DNA of 49,371 nt, taken from NCBI GenBank assembly GCA_004294385.1, contig REAP01000014.1, forward strand, positions 1-49,371. Direction: 5' to 3'. This stretch comes from Oscillatoriales cyanobacterium (lineage in GTDB: Bacteria > Cyanobacteriota > Cyanobacteriia > Cyanobacteriales > Microcoleaceae). Positions 16,482 to 24,843 of this stretch are shown here, one piece after another. The notes beneath the pieces are model-generated. The model ran no database searches and was not told the DNA's origin. It worked only from the letters and a program-made list of their open reading frames with translations. The position numbers and the translations under genes were made by a program. Position 1 is the stretch's first letter. Each line of letters opens with the position of its first letter.

Positions 16482-17363
16482 ATGATTAAAGGGCGATCGA
16501 TATTTAGCTTGATGCTTAGCTTGACAATTGTAGGGTTTGGAGCATTCACCAAACCTCAACTTGCTGCAATGGCGAATCAATCTCTAATTGATAATAGTGC
16601 CACGGCTAATTCTGGTGTGATAAATAAGCCGCAAATAGTTGCTCAAAAATCCCAGTCGGGGCTGATAACTTGGAGGGAATTTATAGAACGCGGTGGAAGA
16701 CGTTTTGTTGACCGTGATTATGACTTGCCTAGTGAGTTTAGGAATGGATATCTTTACATTAATGGAGGAAACTATCATGTAGCTTATATTCTGAAGCAAG
16801 GTTTACCTAGCTACCCACCGATTAAATCGGAAATAACGCAAATTGATTACGATTTGGGAGATAGCTATGTAAAATCTGGCAAAGCAATTAGATTTTTCTG
16901 GGGTAGCGGTACTGTTGGCGAACGCAATCGTAAAGTGAGAGTGGAAAAACCAGGGGAAGAATGCTTGGAATTTACTTGTTTGGAAGCTCCTTTTATGACA
17001 AAGCAGGAAATTAACCGAATTTTGCGCTCCGAAAGACGGCAATCGCCCTCTGCAAGCAAACCTGCTATTTGCAATCAACCTCAAACCACGGCTCAAATAA
17101 ACAATTGTGCAGCAGTTCTTTACCAACAATCAGATCGCAGACTGAATGAAGTTTACAAACAAGTAATATCGAATCTGAACCGGCGCGATCGAGAAAAATT
17201 GATTGATGAACAATTAGCTTGGATTCGAGGTCGGAATGCTGCTTGTGAAGACCAAGGTAGAATAGGGCCTACGGGTAATAACTATCCCGCTTATCGCGAT
17301 GCTTGTCTTGCGGGTCATACAGATAAACGTACAGCGGAATTAGAGAAATATTTACAGAAATAA
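16482..17363 (+). CDS. Secreted protein: ITWREF-type domain plus LprI/DUF1311 domain
   Basis: The start MIKGRSIFSL is fixed by AGGGAGGAAAA six bases upstream and by its match to the signal peptides of the next genes; the longer frame adds 20 unlikely residues. In the 293-residue protein a signal peptide (1-30) is followed by an unnamed domain (61-181: LITWREF, DYDLPSEFRNGY, AYILKQGL, SGKAI, TCLEAPFM), a linker (QSPSASKPA), and an LprI-like domain (197-293) with Cys residues and EQLAWIRGRNAACE. LprI proteins of mycobacteria inhibit lysozyme; that role here is only a possibility. It heads a run of ten co-directional genes. Confidence 0.75.
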   Translation: MIKGRSIFSLMLSLTIVGFGAFTKPQLAAMANQSLIDNSATANSGVINKPQIVAQKSQSGLITWREFIERGGRRFVDRDYDLPSEFRNGYLYINGGNYHVAYILKQGLPSYPPIKSEITQIDYDLGDSYVKSGKAIRFFWGSGTVGERNRKVRVEKPGEECLEFTCLEAPFMTKQEINRILRSERRQSPSASKPAICNQPQTTAQINNCAAVLYQQSDRRLNEVYKQVISNLNRRDREKLIDEQLAWIRGRNAACEDQGRIGPTGNNYPAYRDACLAGHTDKRTAELEKYLQK

Positions 17364-17380
17364 AGGAGCAAGAGCGATCG

Positions 17381-17956
17381 ATGGGAAAGTTAAACAGTTC
17401 AACCAAATTTGTCACCTTACTAATCGGCACAATTGTCATTGTTGCAGTTTGGGTAACAGCAGTTAACGCTCAAGTGCAACTCACTGAGAACTCGAAACTA
17501 GCACTGAATGGAATTGGTCCAATCCGAGTCGGAATGACCGTTGATGAAGCATCGCGGGCGGCGGGAGTGAGGATGGTGAAAACCCTAAGTGCGGGTCGTA
17601 CTGAAGAGTATTGTGCCTACTTCGATCTCGAAGGCGGCCCAAAAGGAATTAGCTTTATGGTAATAAACAATCGCATTCCGAGAGTTGATATTAGCAACGA
17701 GCGGGTTACTACAATCAAAGGGGCAAAGATTGGGGATACTGAAGAGCGGATTTTCTCTCTATATCCGGGACAAATTAAAGCAACTAGACATCCTTATCAG
17801 GGACTCCCGCCCAGAAACGGAAAATATCTAACTTTCGTGCCTAAAGATGCGGCTGACAAAAACTACCGCATTATTTTTGAAACTGCCAATAATCGGGTGA
17901 TGAGATTTCGATCTGGTAAAATTCCTGAAGTTGATTATATAGAAGGCTGTTTGTAA
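17381..17956 (+). CDS. Secreted or membrane-anchored protein, unknown function
   Basis: The 191-residue protein begins 17 nt after the previous gene, right after a HIP1-like GCGATCGA. A hydrophobic segment (FVTLLIGTIVIVAVWVTAVN) works as signal peptide or anchor, cut after NAQ. The mature part has GIGPIRVGMTVDEASRAAG, then IKGAKIGDTEERIFSLYPG, YLTFVPKDAADKNYRIIFET and a Cys near the end. The two GxxxGMT/GDTE repeats resemble a duplicated, BamE-like or beta-lactamase-inhibitor-like alpha/beta unit (inference). I recall similar uncharacterised proteins in many bacteria. Unlike its neighbours it lacks the MKGRS start. Confidence 0.7.
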   Translation: MGKLNSSTKFVTLLIGTIVIVAVWVTAVNAQVQLTENSKLALNGIGPIRVGMTVDEASRAAGVRMVKTLSAGRTEEYCAYFDLEGGPKGISFMVINNRIPRVDISNERVTTIKGAKIGDTEERIFSLYPGQIKATRHPYQGLPPRNGKYLTFVPKDAADKNYRIIFETANNRVMRFRSGKIPEVDYIEGCL

Positions 17957-18007
17957 TCTGGCAAGTAATTTGTGTTTGTGATATCAACTACAAAGGAGAC
18001 AAAAAAG

Positions 18008-18703
18008 ATGATGAAAAAAGGTAGAGTATTTTTCGGTGCAGTTGCAACATTGGTGATTTTAGGAGTTGGCTGTTTGGTCGAATCAAAACACAGCATGGGG
18101 TTGGCAACGAAAACTGAAAGCTTGCTAGCAGCAGGAATTCCCAGTGAGTTGAAAATGGCTCAGGGACAAAATCCATGTGAAATATCGCCCAAGGTTCCTC
18201 CAGCGAAAGAAACTAAAAAGATTAGAGATGATAAATTTCAGTTTTCGTTCAACGTTCCCACTAACTATCGGATTGACAAAAGGCAGTATGGTAATATGTT
18301 GACGATGATTTTGCGGAATCCTGCTGATACTAAATTCTTAGAATGCTGTCACAGAAATCGGCTACTTGGTTGTGGTCATGGAACTTTAGATGTGTGGGTG
18401 ACGGTAACACCAGCAACACCTGAAACTCGCCTTCTTCCTGAACTTAGTGCAACTACTCTGAGATTAGAAAATATTAGAGAGACAACAATTGCTAAACAAA
18501 AAGCTTTCGTTTACATTACTAAGCATAGTCTAGACGGAGCAGAAATAGATAAGGCAGATACTTATTTGAACGCTAGTTTTCTTACCCCTGACAAGCGAAA
18601 CATAGTTACTATTTATACTCTTAACTTCGGAGGGAAAAACATTGGTTCTGTTGAGCAGAAAGTATTCAACATAGTGGTTTCATCATTTGCTTTTGTCAGA
18701 TAA
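18008..18703 (+). CDS. Secreted protein, unknown function
   Basis: GGAG about 10 bases upstream supports the start MMKKGRVFFG; a GTG further up would add 12 residues. The signal peptide runs through VATLVILGVGCLVES and could be a lipoprotein signal (GVGC), though the -3 residue is not typical. The 232-residue protein has a Cys-rich spot (ECCHRNRLLGCGH), and the segment FQFSFNVPTNYRI with IYTLNFGGKN suggests a PsbP/Mog1-like alpha/beta fold (weak inference). The MKKGR start is a diverged form of the MKGRS signal shared by the operon. Confidence 0.65.
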   Translation: MMKKGRVFFGAVATLVILGVGCLVESKHSMGLATKTESLLAAGIPSELKMAQGQNPCEISPKVPPAKETKKIRDDKFQFSFNVPTNYRIDKRQYGNMLTMILRNPADTKFLECCHRNRLLGCGHGTLDVWVTVTPATPETRLLPELSATTLRLENIRETTIAKQKAFVYITKHSLDGAEIDKADTYLNASFLTPDKRNIVTIYTLNFGGKNIGSVEQKVFNIVVSSFAFVR

Positions 18704-18727
18704 TTGCGTACAAAGAGAGGAAAGATT

Positions 18728-19561
18728 ATGAAAGGGCGATCTATTTTGGGCTTGATAGTAAGTTTTGCAATAACATCTCAAAGTGTTTTCACACAATCTA
18801 TAGCTGTAGAATCTCAAAGAGATAGCGTTACCCCATCTCAACAGGAGGCAAGTGCAATCCTTCAAGCTATCTGCGGTCGAGATGATGTGTTTCCTAATCG
18901 CGAACGGGGTGGCCAATTAGCTTGTAGAAAATGTCCCTCATTTACTGGAGCGGGCAGTAGAGGTTCTTTGAGTCCATTTACTCTTGAAAAAGTTGTGTAT
19001 GGCAGTTTTACCCAAGCTGGTACTCGCGAGGCTTTAGCTGATTTTGATGGTTGCGAATCACACGGTCAATTTTACGGAGGAAGTGTACTGCTGCGACGTT
19101 CGAGTCAAGGGTGGTCAGCGTTGCGATATGAATCGGGATTGCGCTCGAATAACTGCCTCAAATTTCCTAGTAAGAACGGTCGAGACTTACTCGTATGCCA
19201 GGGCTACTATGCACAAATGGGTCACTCTTATGATTGGCTAGATGCTATACAAATTGGCTCATCTGAAACCCAAAAAAGTCAGCAGATCCACCTAATTTCT
19301 AAAACAACTTTCAATCCTCCATTTTATGAAACGCGGATTGAAGACTGGACAGCACAGGACATTGACAAAGATGGTCGCCCAGATTTGAGCATTAGAGTAA
19401 GAGAGGCAAAATCTGCTACCAAACCCCCAGGCTTTGAAACTAGATATGATTCTCACCTTCCAAATCCTACCTTCCATCGACTGACATTTTTATTCGATGG
19501 TCAGTCGTTTCGTGCAACACCAGATACAGCACAACTCAAGCAGCGTATCGAACGTAAATAG
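18728..19561 (+). CDS. Secreted protein with DxDxDG calcium-type loop, unknown function
   Basis: The start MKGRSILGLIV follows AGAGGAAAGATT and lies 24 nt after the previous gene. The 277-residue protein has a signal peptide ending near SVFTQS. The mature part has paired Cys (ILQAICGRDDVF, LACRKCPSF, DFDGCESH, NNCLKFP, LLVCQGYY) and a region VLLRRSSQGWSALRYESGLR recalling uncharacterised exported proteins. DIDKDGRPDLSI near residue 217 is an Asp-rich loop of the EF-hand/FG-GAP type that usually binds calcium. No enzyme motif is visible. Confidence 0.65.
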   Translation: MKGRSILGLIVSFAITSQSVFTQSIAVESQRDSVTPSQQEASAILQAICGRDDVFPNRERGGQLACRKCPSFTGAGSRGSLSPFTLEKVVYGSFTQAGTREALADFDGCESHGQFYGGSVLLRRSSQGWSALRYESGLRSNNCLKFPSKNGRDLLVCQGYYAQMGHSYDWLDAIQIGSSETQKSQQIHLISKTTFNPPFYETRIEDWTAQDIDKDGRPDLSIRVREAKSATKPPGFETRYDSHLPNPTFHRLTFLFDGQSFRATPDTAQLKQRIERK

Positions 19562-19588
19562 ATTTTTAGCAAGCTGAGAGGAAAAAAT

Positions 19589-20230
19589 ATGAAAGGGCGA
19601 TCGCTTGTTAGTTTAATCATGAGTTTCGCAATAATTGCAACTGGTTCATTATCAGTATTTGCAAATTCTGAGCGATATCCGACCGATGCCGAACTTAAGA
19701 AATTGAGGATTGATTTTGAGAAACAGATTGATTCTTTCCAAAAAACGAGCCGAAAAGATACTCCAGAAATTAACCAGTTGAGAGCTTTTAGATCGGCTTG
19801 GTCAAAAGTAGATCCAGGTGTGGTTTCTTTTTTGGGTTCGTACAGCGCATTAGAAGAAGGAAAATTTATTTATCCTTCAAATACCAAGGGTCGCGTTTGT
19901 ATCATCGATACTTATCTTAGTAGTAGATGGGGAAATACAGCAGAATCTCACGGTATATTATTGACAGTTGGTTCCGTATCTAATGGGACAATCCGCACCA
20001 GTAACAATCATGTATTCATTCAAAAAGGAGATTATTTAGGAGATACATACGTTCAGAAAGACAATGAAGCAAGGCTTTATGGTTATCGTCTGATAGGCTC
20101 CTTAAAATCTCCTAGTCCTACACATATTCCTGGGTTCAACATAAACTACTTCCCAGATTGGGTAAAGCAGGAAATAATTCAAAAGTTTAAGGAAGCTGGC
20201 TGTACGGCTTCTCTGCCAAACAGACGGTAG
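19589..20230 (+). CDS. Secreted protein, unknown function
   Basis: The start MKGRSLVSLIMSFAI carries a full HIP1 site in codons 3-6 and is preceded by GAGAGGAAAAAAT. The signal peptide ends at SVFANS. The 213-residue product has a charged helical region (AELKKLRIDFEKQIDSFQK), then a beta-rich part (GRVCIIDTYLSSRWGN, NNHVFIQKGDYLGDTYV) and one Cys near the end. I recognise no domain. It sits in the middle of the operon, 27 nt after the upstream gene. Confidence 0.6.
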   Translation: MKGRSLVSLIMSFAIIATGSLSVFANSERYPTDAELKKLRIDFEKQIDSFQKTSRKDTPEINQLRAFRSAWSKVDPGVVSFLGSYSALEEGKFIYPSNTKGRVCIIDTYLSSRWGNTAESHGILLTVGSVSNGTIRTSNNHVFIQKGDYLGDTYVQKDNEARLYGYRLIGSLKSPSPTHIPGFNINYFPDWVKQEIIQKFKEAGCTASLPNRR

Positions 20231-20276
20231 TATTTATAACGCTGAAACAATCAACATAAGAATGAGGAGAAAATTT

Positions 20277-22370
20277 ATGAAAGAGATCTCGCTTTTTGGC
20301 TTGATGGTAGGTTTTGTAATTTGTGGTGCTGGTTCTGGATCAGTTTTGGCACAAACAACGATCGCAGTTCCAGCTAAAAATTTCTGCGTTGATTCGGGAA
20401 TCAATGTATCTAGAGGAGATTCCCTACAATTTTCAGCAAGTGGTCAAGGAAGTTACGGTTATGAAGGATCGCCTGTAAATAGTACCCCGCTAACTAATCC
20501 TGATGGCGACAGGTTTGTGAATGGAGTCAATATCGGTAAAAAGGATGACCCTAATGCTATATATCAAGGTTTTATTGGTGGGCTTGTAGGTAAGGTTGGT
20601 GCAAATGGAAATTATTTTTTTATAGGCTCAAATAATCAACTATCTATGGGTCAGTCGGGAAGGCTATTTCTTTGCTATAACGATGTAGCTAATTCCTTCA
20701 ATAACAATACTGGAGGTTATAGAGTATCTATCAATAGAATATCCGATCCAAATCAACAAAATACAGCAGGGCGATCGCCCTCTGCAAGCCAACAGACACA
20801 GACAGGGCGATCGCAACAGTTAACCAGATGCGTGAAATGGTCTACTTTTACTCAAGGTTTGACAACGACGAGTGGAGGTAGAGGCGGAATATGGCTGGCA
20901 TTTAATGAACTTCCTGATGGTTTCAAGCAGGGTTGCATATTTTTTCAAAACAATAATGCTATAGATGTGGCGTATGTTTTGAAAGATGGAATAGAACCGA
21001 GTACCACACTGAGTAATGGTCACCACCATAATAATTATGGTGGTGTACCAGCTTTTGGTTACGATGGAGCCGTATCAAGTTTGCGTGGTGAGCAGTCACA
21101 GCAATCATTAGAGGATTTGATGCGTCGCGGTCAAGCACTTATGATTACTTGGCTTACTCCTACTAATGGTTCAATTCCATATCTAAACTCAATTCCCAGG
21201 GGTAGAGCATTTGTTAGAGACGATGGAATGGTTTGCTTTTCTACAGTTTGCATGAAATCGAGTGCAGTATCCAACCAAGAATTAGCTCGGATTTTAGAAG
21301 CTGGTCAGAATTTGAATACAGCAGGGCGATCGCCCTCTCCAAGCCAACAGACGCAGACAGGGCGATCGCCCTCTTCAAATCAACAGAATCCGCAGAGGCA
21401 AACCCAAATAAATGGTGACGACACAATAGTTTATAATAATATTGTGTGTAGTGGTAAAACCAGAAATTTTTTAGGACAAGAATCTCCGGCTTCTTGTAAG
21501 AGCAAAGAAGCAGATTCTCGACTTATATTCAATAGCATCACATGGGAGAGACAAGCAGATCGTTCCATCAAAGTTGAAATGAAAGTATTCAATCAAGGTT
21601 CTGCTGAAGCTTTAGTCCAGATATATAATTCCAAGAAACAGCTAGTGAAGATTAAAATCATTGAGGGTAATAAACCTCCCACAGGATTGATTGATTCCGG
21701 TATTGATATGTTTACAAGGTTTCCTGTTTCCTTGTTTAATCAATATTCTTTGACAGATGCCAGGAAAAATTTAAACGAGCAAGAGTTTTCGGATAAGAAT
21801 AAGAATAGCATCATTATTCCGCCTGGGGGATATTTAAAAATAACCAAGTCAAGTAACGAAGCATTTAGGTATAATGCTGCTATGTTATCCCTTGAGTTAG
21901 TATTGCTCGCTCAAGGAGATCCAGGGTTTGCTAAAGACGAGACAGTGAAGCAATTTGTCAAAAGATTTGCCGAAGAAGCATATTTTTCCCGAACATCCAA
22001 AACCACTATCAACTTCTTCAAGAGTGAACCTAATAGTCAAGCTATGTTCACAATGGATTTGGTCGATCCTAATAAAGCTGCTGAAGTATTCAAACAATTA
22101 ATTGAGTTTTCAGTGTCAGGGGAAAGCGATCCATCTAAAAACCCATTTATAGGAGCTTTCCTAGATGTATATAAAGATGTCGGTAACATTGGTCTAGAAA
22201 TTGCCCTTGATAAATTCATCCTGCCAGGACTGGGTACATTTGTAAAAGCTACTAGAATAACTGGCAGTAAGTTAAACACATTTGCAAGAGGGGCAGACCT
22301 TTATTATGCTACAGCAGCAGGCGAAAAAGCTACTATTACCTTAGAAGATGCTGATAAACTTCGCAATTAA
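20277..22370 (+). CDS. Secreted multidomain protein: LecA-like lectin domain, ITWREF-like domain, unknown C-terminal domain
   Basis: GAGGAG eight bases upstream selects MKEISLFGLM. After a signal peptide (to VLAQ), residues 24-155 hold FCVDSGINVSRGDSLQFSASG, DGDRFVNG, GLVGKVG, FIGSNNQLSM, GRLFLCYNDV and NTGGYRVSI, the layout of the calcium-dependent galactose lectin PA-IL (LecA). Then comes a linker with AGRSPSASQQTQTGRS; a diverged copy of the ITWREF-type domain (about 185-345); a second copy of the linker; and a C-terminal region of about 300 residues (VCSGKTRNFLGQ and on) with several amphipathic helices and no name. It may bind surface sugars and deliver the C-terminal part. The linkers are coded by HIP1-containing repeats. 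Confidence 0.65.
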   Translation: MKEISLFGLMVGFVICGAGSGSVLAQTTIAVPAKNFCVDSGINVSRGDSLQFSASGQGSYGYEGSPVNSTPLTNPDGDRFVNGVNIGKKDDPNAIYQGFIGGLVGKVGANGNYFFIGSNNQLSMGQSGRLFLCYNDVANSFNNNTGGYRVSINRISDPNQQNTAGRSPSASQQTQTGRSQQLTRCVKWSTFTQGLTTTSGGRGGIWLAFNELPDGFKQGCIFFQNNNAIDVAYVLKDGIEPSTTLSNGHHHNNYGGVPAFGYDGAVSSLRGEQSQQSLEDLMRRGQALMITWLTPTNGSIPYLNSIPRGRAFVRDDGMVCFSTVCMKSSAVSNQELARILEAGQNLNTAGRSPSPSQQTQTGRSPSSNQQNPQRQTQINGDDTIVYNNIVCSGKTRNFLGQESPASCKSKEADSRLIFNSITWERQADRSIKVEMKVFNQGSAEALVQIYNSKKQLVKIKIIEGNKPPTGLIDSGIDMFTRFPVSLFNQYSLTDARKNLNEQEFSDKNKNSIIIPPGGYLKITKSSNEAFRYNAAMLSLELVLLAQGDPGFAKDETVKQFVKRFAEEAYFSRTSKTTINFFKSEPNSQAMFTMDLVDPNKAAEVFKQLIEFSVSGESDPSKNPFIGAFLDVYKDVGNIGLEIALDKFILPGLGTFVKATRITGSKLNTFARGADLYYATAAGEKATITLEDADKLRN

Positions 22371-22446
22371 AATTGCTATTTCAATAGTTAATAAGCTGGC
22401 ATTCTAAGCTTGTAGATGAGAAATAATGAAAATAAGGAGATTACTT

Positions 22447-23148
22447 ATGAAAGCGCGATCGCCAATCACTATTACAATTAGTTTAGGCATTTGTACGGTA
22501 TTTGGAGCTTACTGTATGACAAAACCTCAAACTGCAAATGCTGAACCCGCACCTATGTTTAGACCAATTCTCCGCGATATTCAAAATCAACTCAAGACAG
22601 GATGGGTAATGCGCCTACCTTCAAGTGTTAATATCAGCGAAATTCAACTTTACCCACAAGTCATTACAACCATCCCAGGAGAGTTTGCTGTCTGGCTAAA
22701 TTCACAACCGAACTGCACGAGTAGATCCTGTCAATTTGGAATTATTACGGTAGCGCAAAATTCGACCTACGATGATAATCTGCGTTCCAAATCCATTTTT
22801 ACCCTTAAGGAACTTGAAAGAGTTAACGAAATTAGAAGGCGTGGTTATGAAAATTGGACAGAAGCTGATAAAAGAGACTTGATCCGCTCAGAGATGGCAG
22901 TCCTAGAAAGGACACCTATCACTTTAAAGCAAGGTATTGAGGGTCTTTTCGTCGTTCAAAATTCTGGAGGGGCTTCAACTCCACCTTCTTTGAGCGTGAT
23001 TTGGAAGCAAGATGGTTTAAATTATCGGGTAAGTCTAAGAGGCGGATTCGATCGCGATCGCAATATTGTGATACAGCGCGATAAGTCAGCATTGATTAAT
23101 TTAGCTACTTCTATGGCTAACGAATCTCCGATTAAAAGTGTCAGATAA
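22447..23148 (+). CDS. Secreted protein, unknown function
   Basis: AAGGAG precedes the start MKARSPITITIS, where GCGCGATCGCC is again a HIP1 site in codons 3-6. The signal peptide extends to about TANAEPAP. The 233-residue mature part starts with a helix (FRPILRDIQNQLKTGW), then beta segments (EFAVWLNSQPNCTSRSCQFG with two Cys that may form a disulfide), a helical insert and LSVIWKQDGLNYRVSLRG. I recognise no family. The gap to the previous gene (76 nt) is the largest within the operon. Confidence 0.6.
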   Translation: MKARSPITITISLGICTVFGAYCMTKPQTANAEPAPMFRPILRDIQNQLKTGWVMRLPSSVNISEIQLYPQVITTIPGEFAVWLNSQPNCTSRSCQFGIITVAQNSTYDDNLRSKSIFTLKELERVNEIRRRGYENWTEADKRDLIRSEMAVLERTPITLKQGIEGLFVVQNSGGASTPPSLSVIWKQDGLNYRVSLRGGFDRDRNIVIQRDKSALINLATSMANESPIKSVR

Positions 23149-23166
23149 AAAATGAGGATAAAGTTT

Positions 23167-24294
23167 ATGAAAGGGCGATCGCTTTTTAGTTTGACAATAG
23201 GTTTGACAATTTTGTGTACTTGTTATGAAGCAGTATTTGCAGAATCGACACAGACTACCCAGCACTTAAATAATAGTAAGCATCTCACCAACACTCAAGC
23301 TCAATCTAGAAGAAGAATACAGTTTCAGATTTGTAGTGAATCTCAGAGCTGGGTGCGCCCAAGTGAGACAGAACAGATAGCAAGATTGAAAAGCTTACCC
23401 CGATATGCTGGCCACGAGGTAAACTCAAGGTTTTGGACTGATAATTTATTCTTATTCACTAGCTATGGACTCAGTGCGCGTCACGAACCAATCTTTATGT
23501 CTGGGCTTTGGACAATAGAAGATTCGGCTTTTCAATGTTATAAACCCCAAGGAATTAGTCAGAAAATTAACTCTGGTGAACTAGCTGAAGTTTGGCTTTT
23601 ACAGCACAAAGTAATCAGGGTCGAGTGGCAAGAAAATCGCTATATTATGGTAGTCTCTCCTGTAGAAAAAGGAGTTCAGTTCATTCAATTTCCAAGAGTA
23701 GAACGCCAGTTTCCATTAATTTTAAAAGTTGTGGCTGAAAATGGAACAGAACTTGCAACTCTTTCAGCACCCGGTTCTCCAATTGTGACAGCGCGTTTGG
23801 CGAGGGTAAAGCAGGCTACGGGTAATTCTCAGATGATAAGCTGGCCGCAAAATGTTGCTCAACAACCAAATTCCCGACTTATAACTTGGAGAGAGTTTGT
23901 AGAAGAAGGTGGCGGTCGTTATATTCAAAATGATTACGACCTACCATCGGAGTTTCGGAATGGCTATGTTTACTTCAATACGGGAGCCAGCGTTATTGGA
24001 GCTTACATTCTCAAGCAAGGTTTATCTAGCTACCCACCTCGGAAAGTTGGTGGACAGCAACAAATTCACCCAGATATAGGAGATAAGTATTTAAAATCTG
24101 GCAAAGCAATTTTTTTCTCCTGGTCACTTAGTAACGGATCTTTTCAACGTTATGGAAAAGATACTGAAATTAGATCTCATGAAAAAGGAGGAGGAGGATG
24201 TTTAGCACTTACTTGTTTAGAAGCTCCTTTTATGACTAACGAGCAAATCAGCCGCATTCTGCGTTCAGGAAGACCGATTCCACAAAAAAATTGA
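23167..24294 (+). CDS. Secreted protein with C-terminal ITWREF-type domain
   Basis: ATGAGGATAAAGTTT precedes MKGRSLFSLTIG, and the signal peptide ends near EAVFAES. The 375-residue protein has an N-terminal half (about 50-210) unlike any family I know, with LKSLPRYAGHEVN, GLWTIEDSAFQCY and VIRVEWQENRYIMVV. The C-terminal half (about 238-365) is a close paralog of the domain in the 16482 gene: LITWREFVEEGGGRY, DYDLPSEFRNGYVYF, AYILKQGLSSYPP, SGKAIFFSW, LTCLEAPFMTNEQISRILRS. It lies 18 nt after the previous gene. Confidence 0.65.
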   Translation: MKGRSLFSLTIGLTILCTCYEAVFAESTQTTQHLNNSKHLTNTQAQSRRRIQFQICSESQSWVRPSETEQIARLKSLPRYAGHEVNSRFWTDNLFLFTSYGLSARHEPIFMSGLWTIEDSAFQCYKPQGISQKINSGELAEVWLLQHKVIRVEWQENRYIMVVSPVEKGVQFIQFPRVERQFPLILKVVAENGTELATLSAPGSPIVTARLARVKQATGNSQMISWPQNVAQQPNSRLITWREFVEEGGGRYIQNDYDLPSEFRNGYVYFNTGASVIGAYILKQGLSSYPPRKVGGQQQIHPDIGDKYLKSGKAIFFSWSLSNGSFQRYGKDTEIRSHEKGGGGCLALTCLEAPFMTNEQISRILRSGRPIPQKN

Positions 24295-24301
24295 GGTAAA
24301 T

Positions 24302-24793
24302 ATGAAAATGCGATCGCCCTTAAGCTTCACAATCAACCTAGCAATTTTAAGCGCAGCTTCACTCCCAATCTTAGCACAATCCATACCCACAATTGAAAGC
24401 CTCCCCAACGGCGACTACTTTTACGGACAAGCAAGCCAAGCAAATCAGATTGGTACAGAGTACATATTCCTACGCAAATCCAGCAACACAGGTACAGGAT
24501 TTGGCTACACAAGAAATACGGGCGATCGCTACTGTTTTCGAGGTACTATTAATTCAAACACTATCATCGATGCTACACTCATTGACTTTACCGACGGCCC
24601 CGCAAAACATACGTTTTCTCAAATTCCATCTATAGATTTAAGTAGTTTTTACAGACTTAATGGTTCAGAAAGTCAGGTAAATACCAAACAACGACTGACA
24701 CAATGTATCGAGTTATTCGAGGAAAATAATAAACTTCCGAATCAAACTAAACCTCGATCGCAACAAAATTTAATTTTCCGACATCCGCGTTAA
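24302..24793 (+). CDS. Small secreted protein, unknown function
   Basis: It starts 7 nt after the previous gene with MKMRSPLSFTIN (HIP1 in codons 3-6); the signal peptide ends at PILAQS. The 163-residue product has a beta-rich mature part (LPNGDYFYGQASQANQIGTE, YIFLRKSSNTGTGFGYTRNT, RYCFRGTINSNTIIDATLID) with two Cys. The pattern LPxGxYxYGxxxxxxxxGxxYIFLR is reminiscent of small exported cyanobacterial proteins of unknown function. The C-terminus is Asn/Gln-rich and probably unstructured. Confidence 0.6.
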   Translation: MKMRSPLSFTINLAILSAASLPILAQSIPTIESLPNGDYFYGQASQANQIGTEYIFLRKSSNTGTGFGYTRNTGDRYCFRGTINSNTIIDATLIDFTDGPAKHTFSQIPSIDLSSFYRLNGSESQVNTKQRLTQCIELFEENNKLPNQTKPRSQQNLIFRHPR

Positions 24794-24843
24794 TCAGCGT
24801 GCATCTGCGGTTAAAATACAATCCAAGAACCGGAGCATAATTC

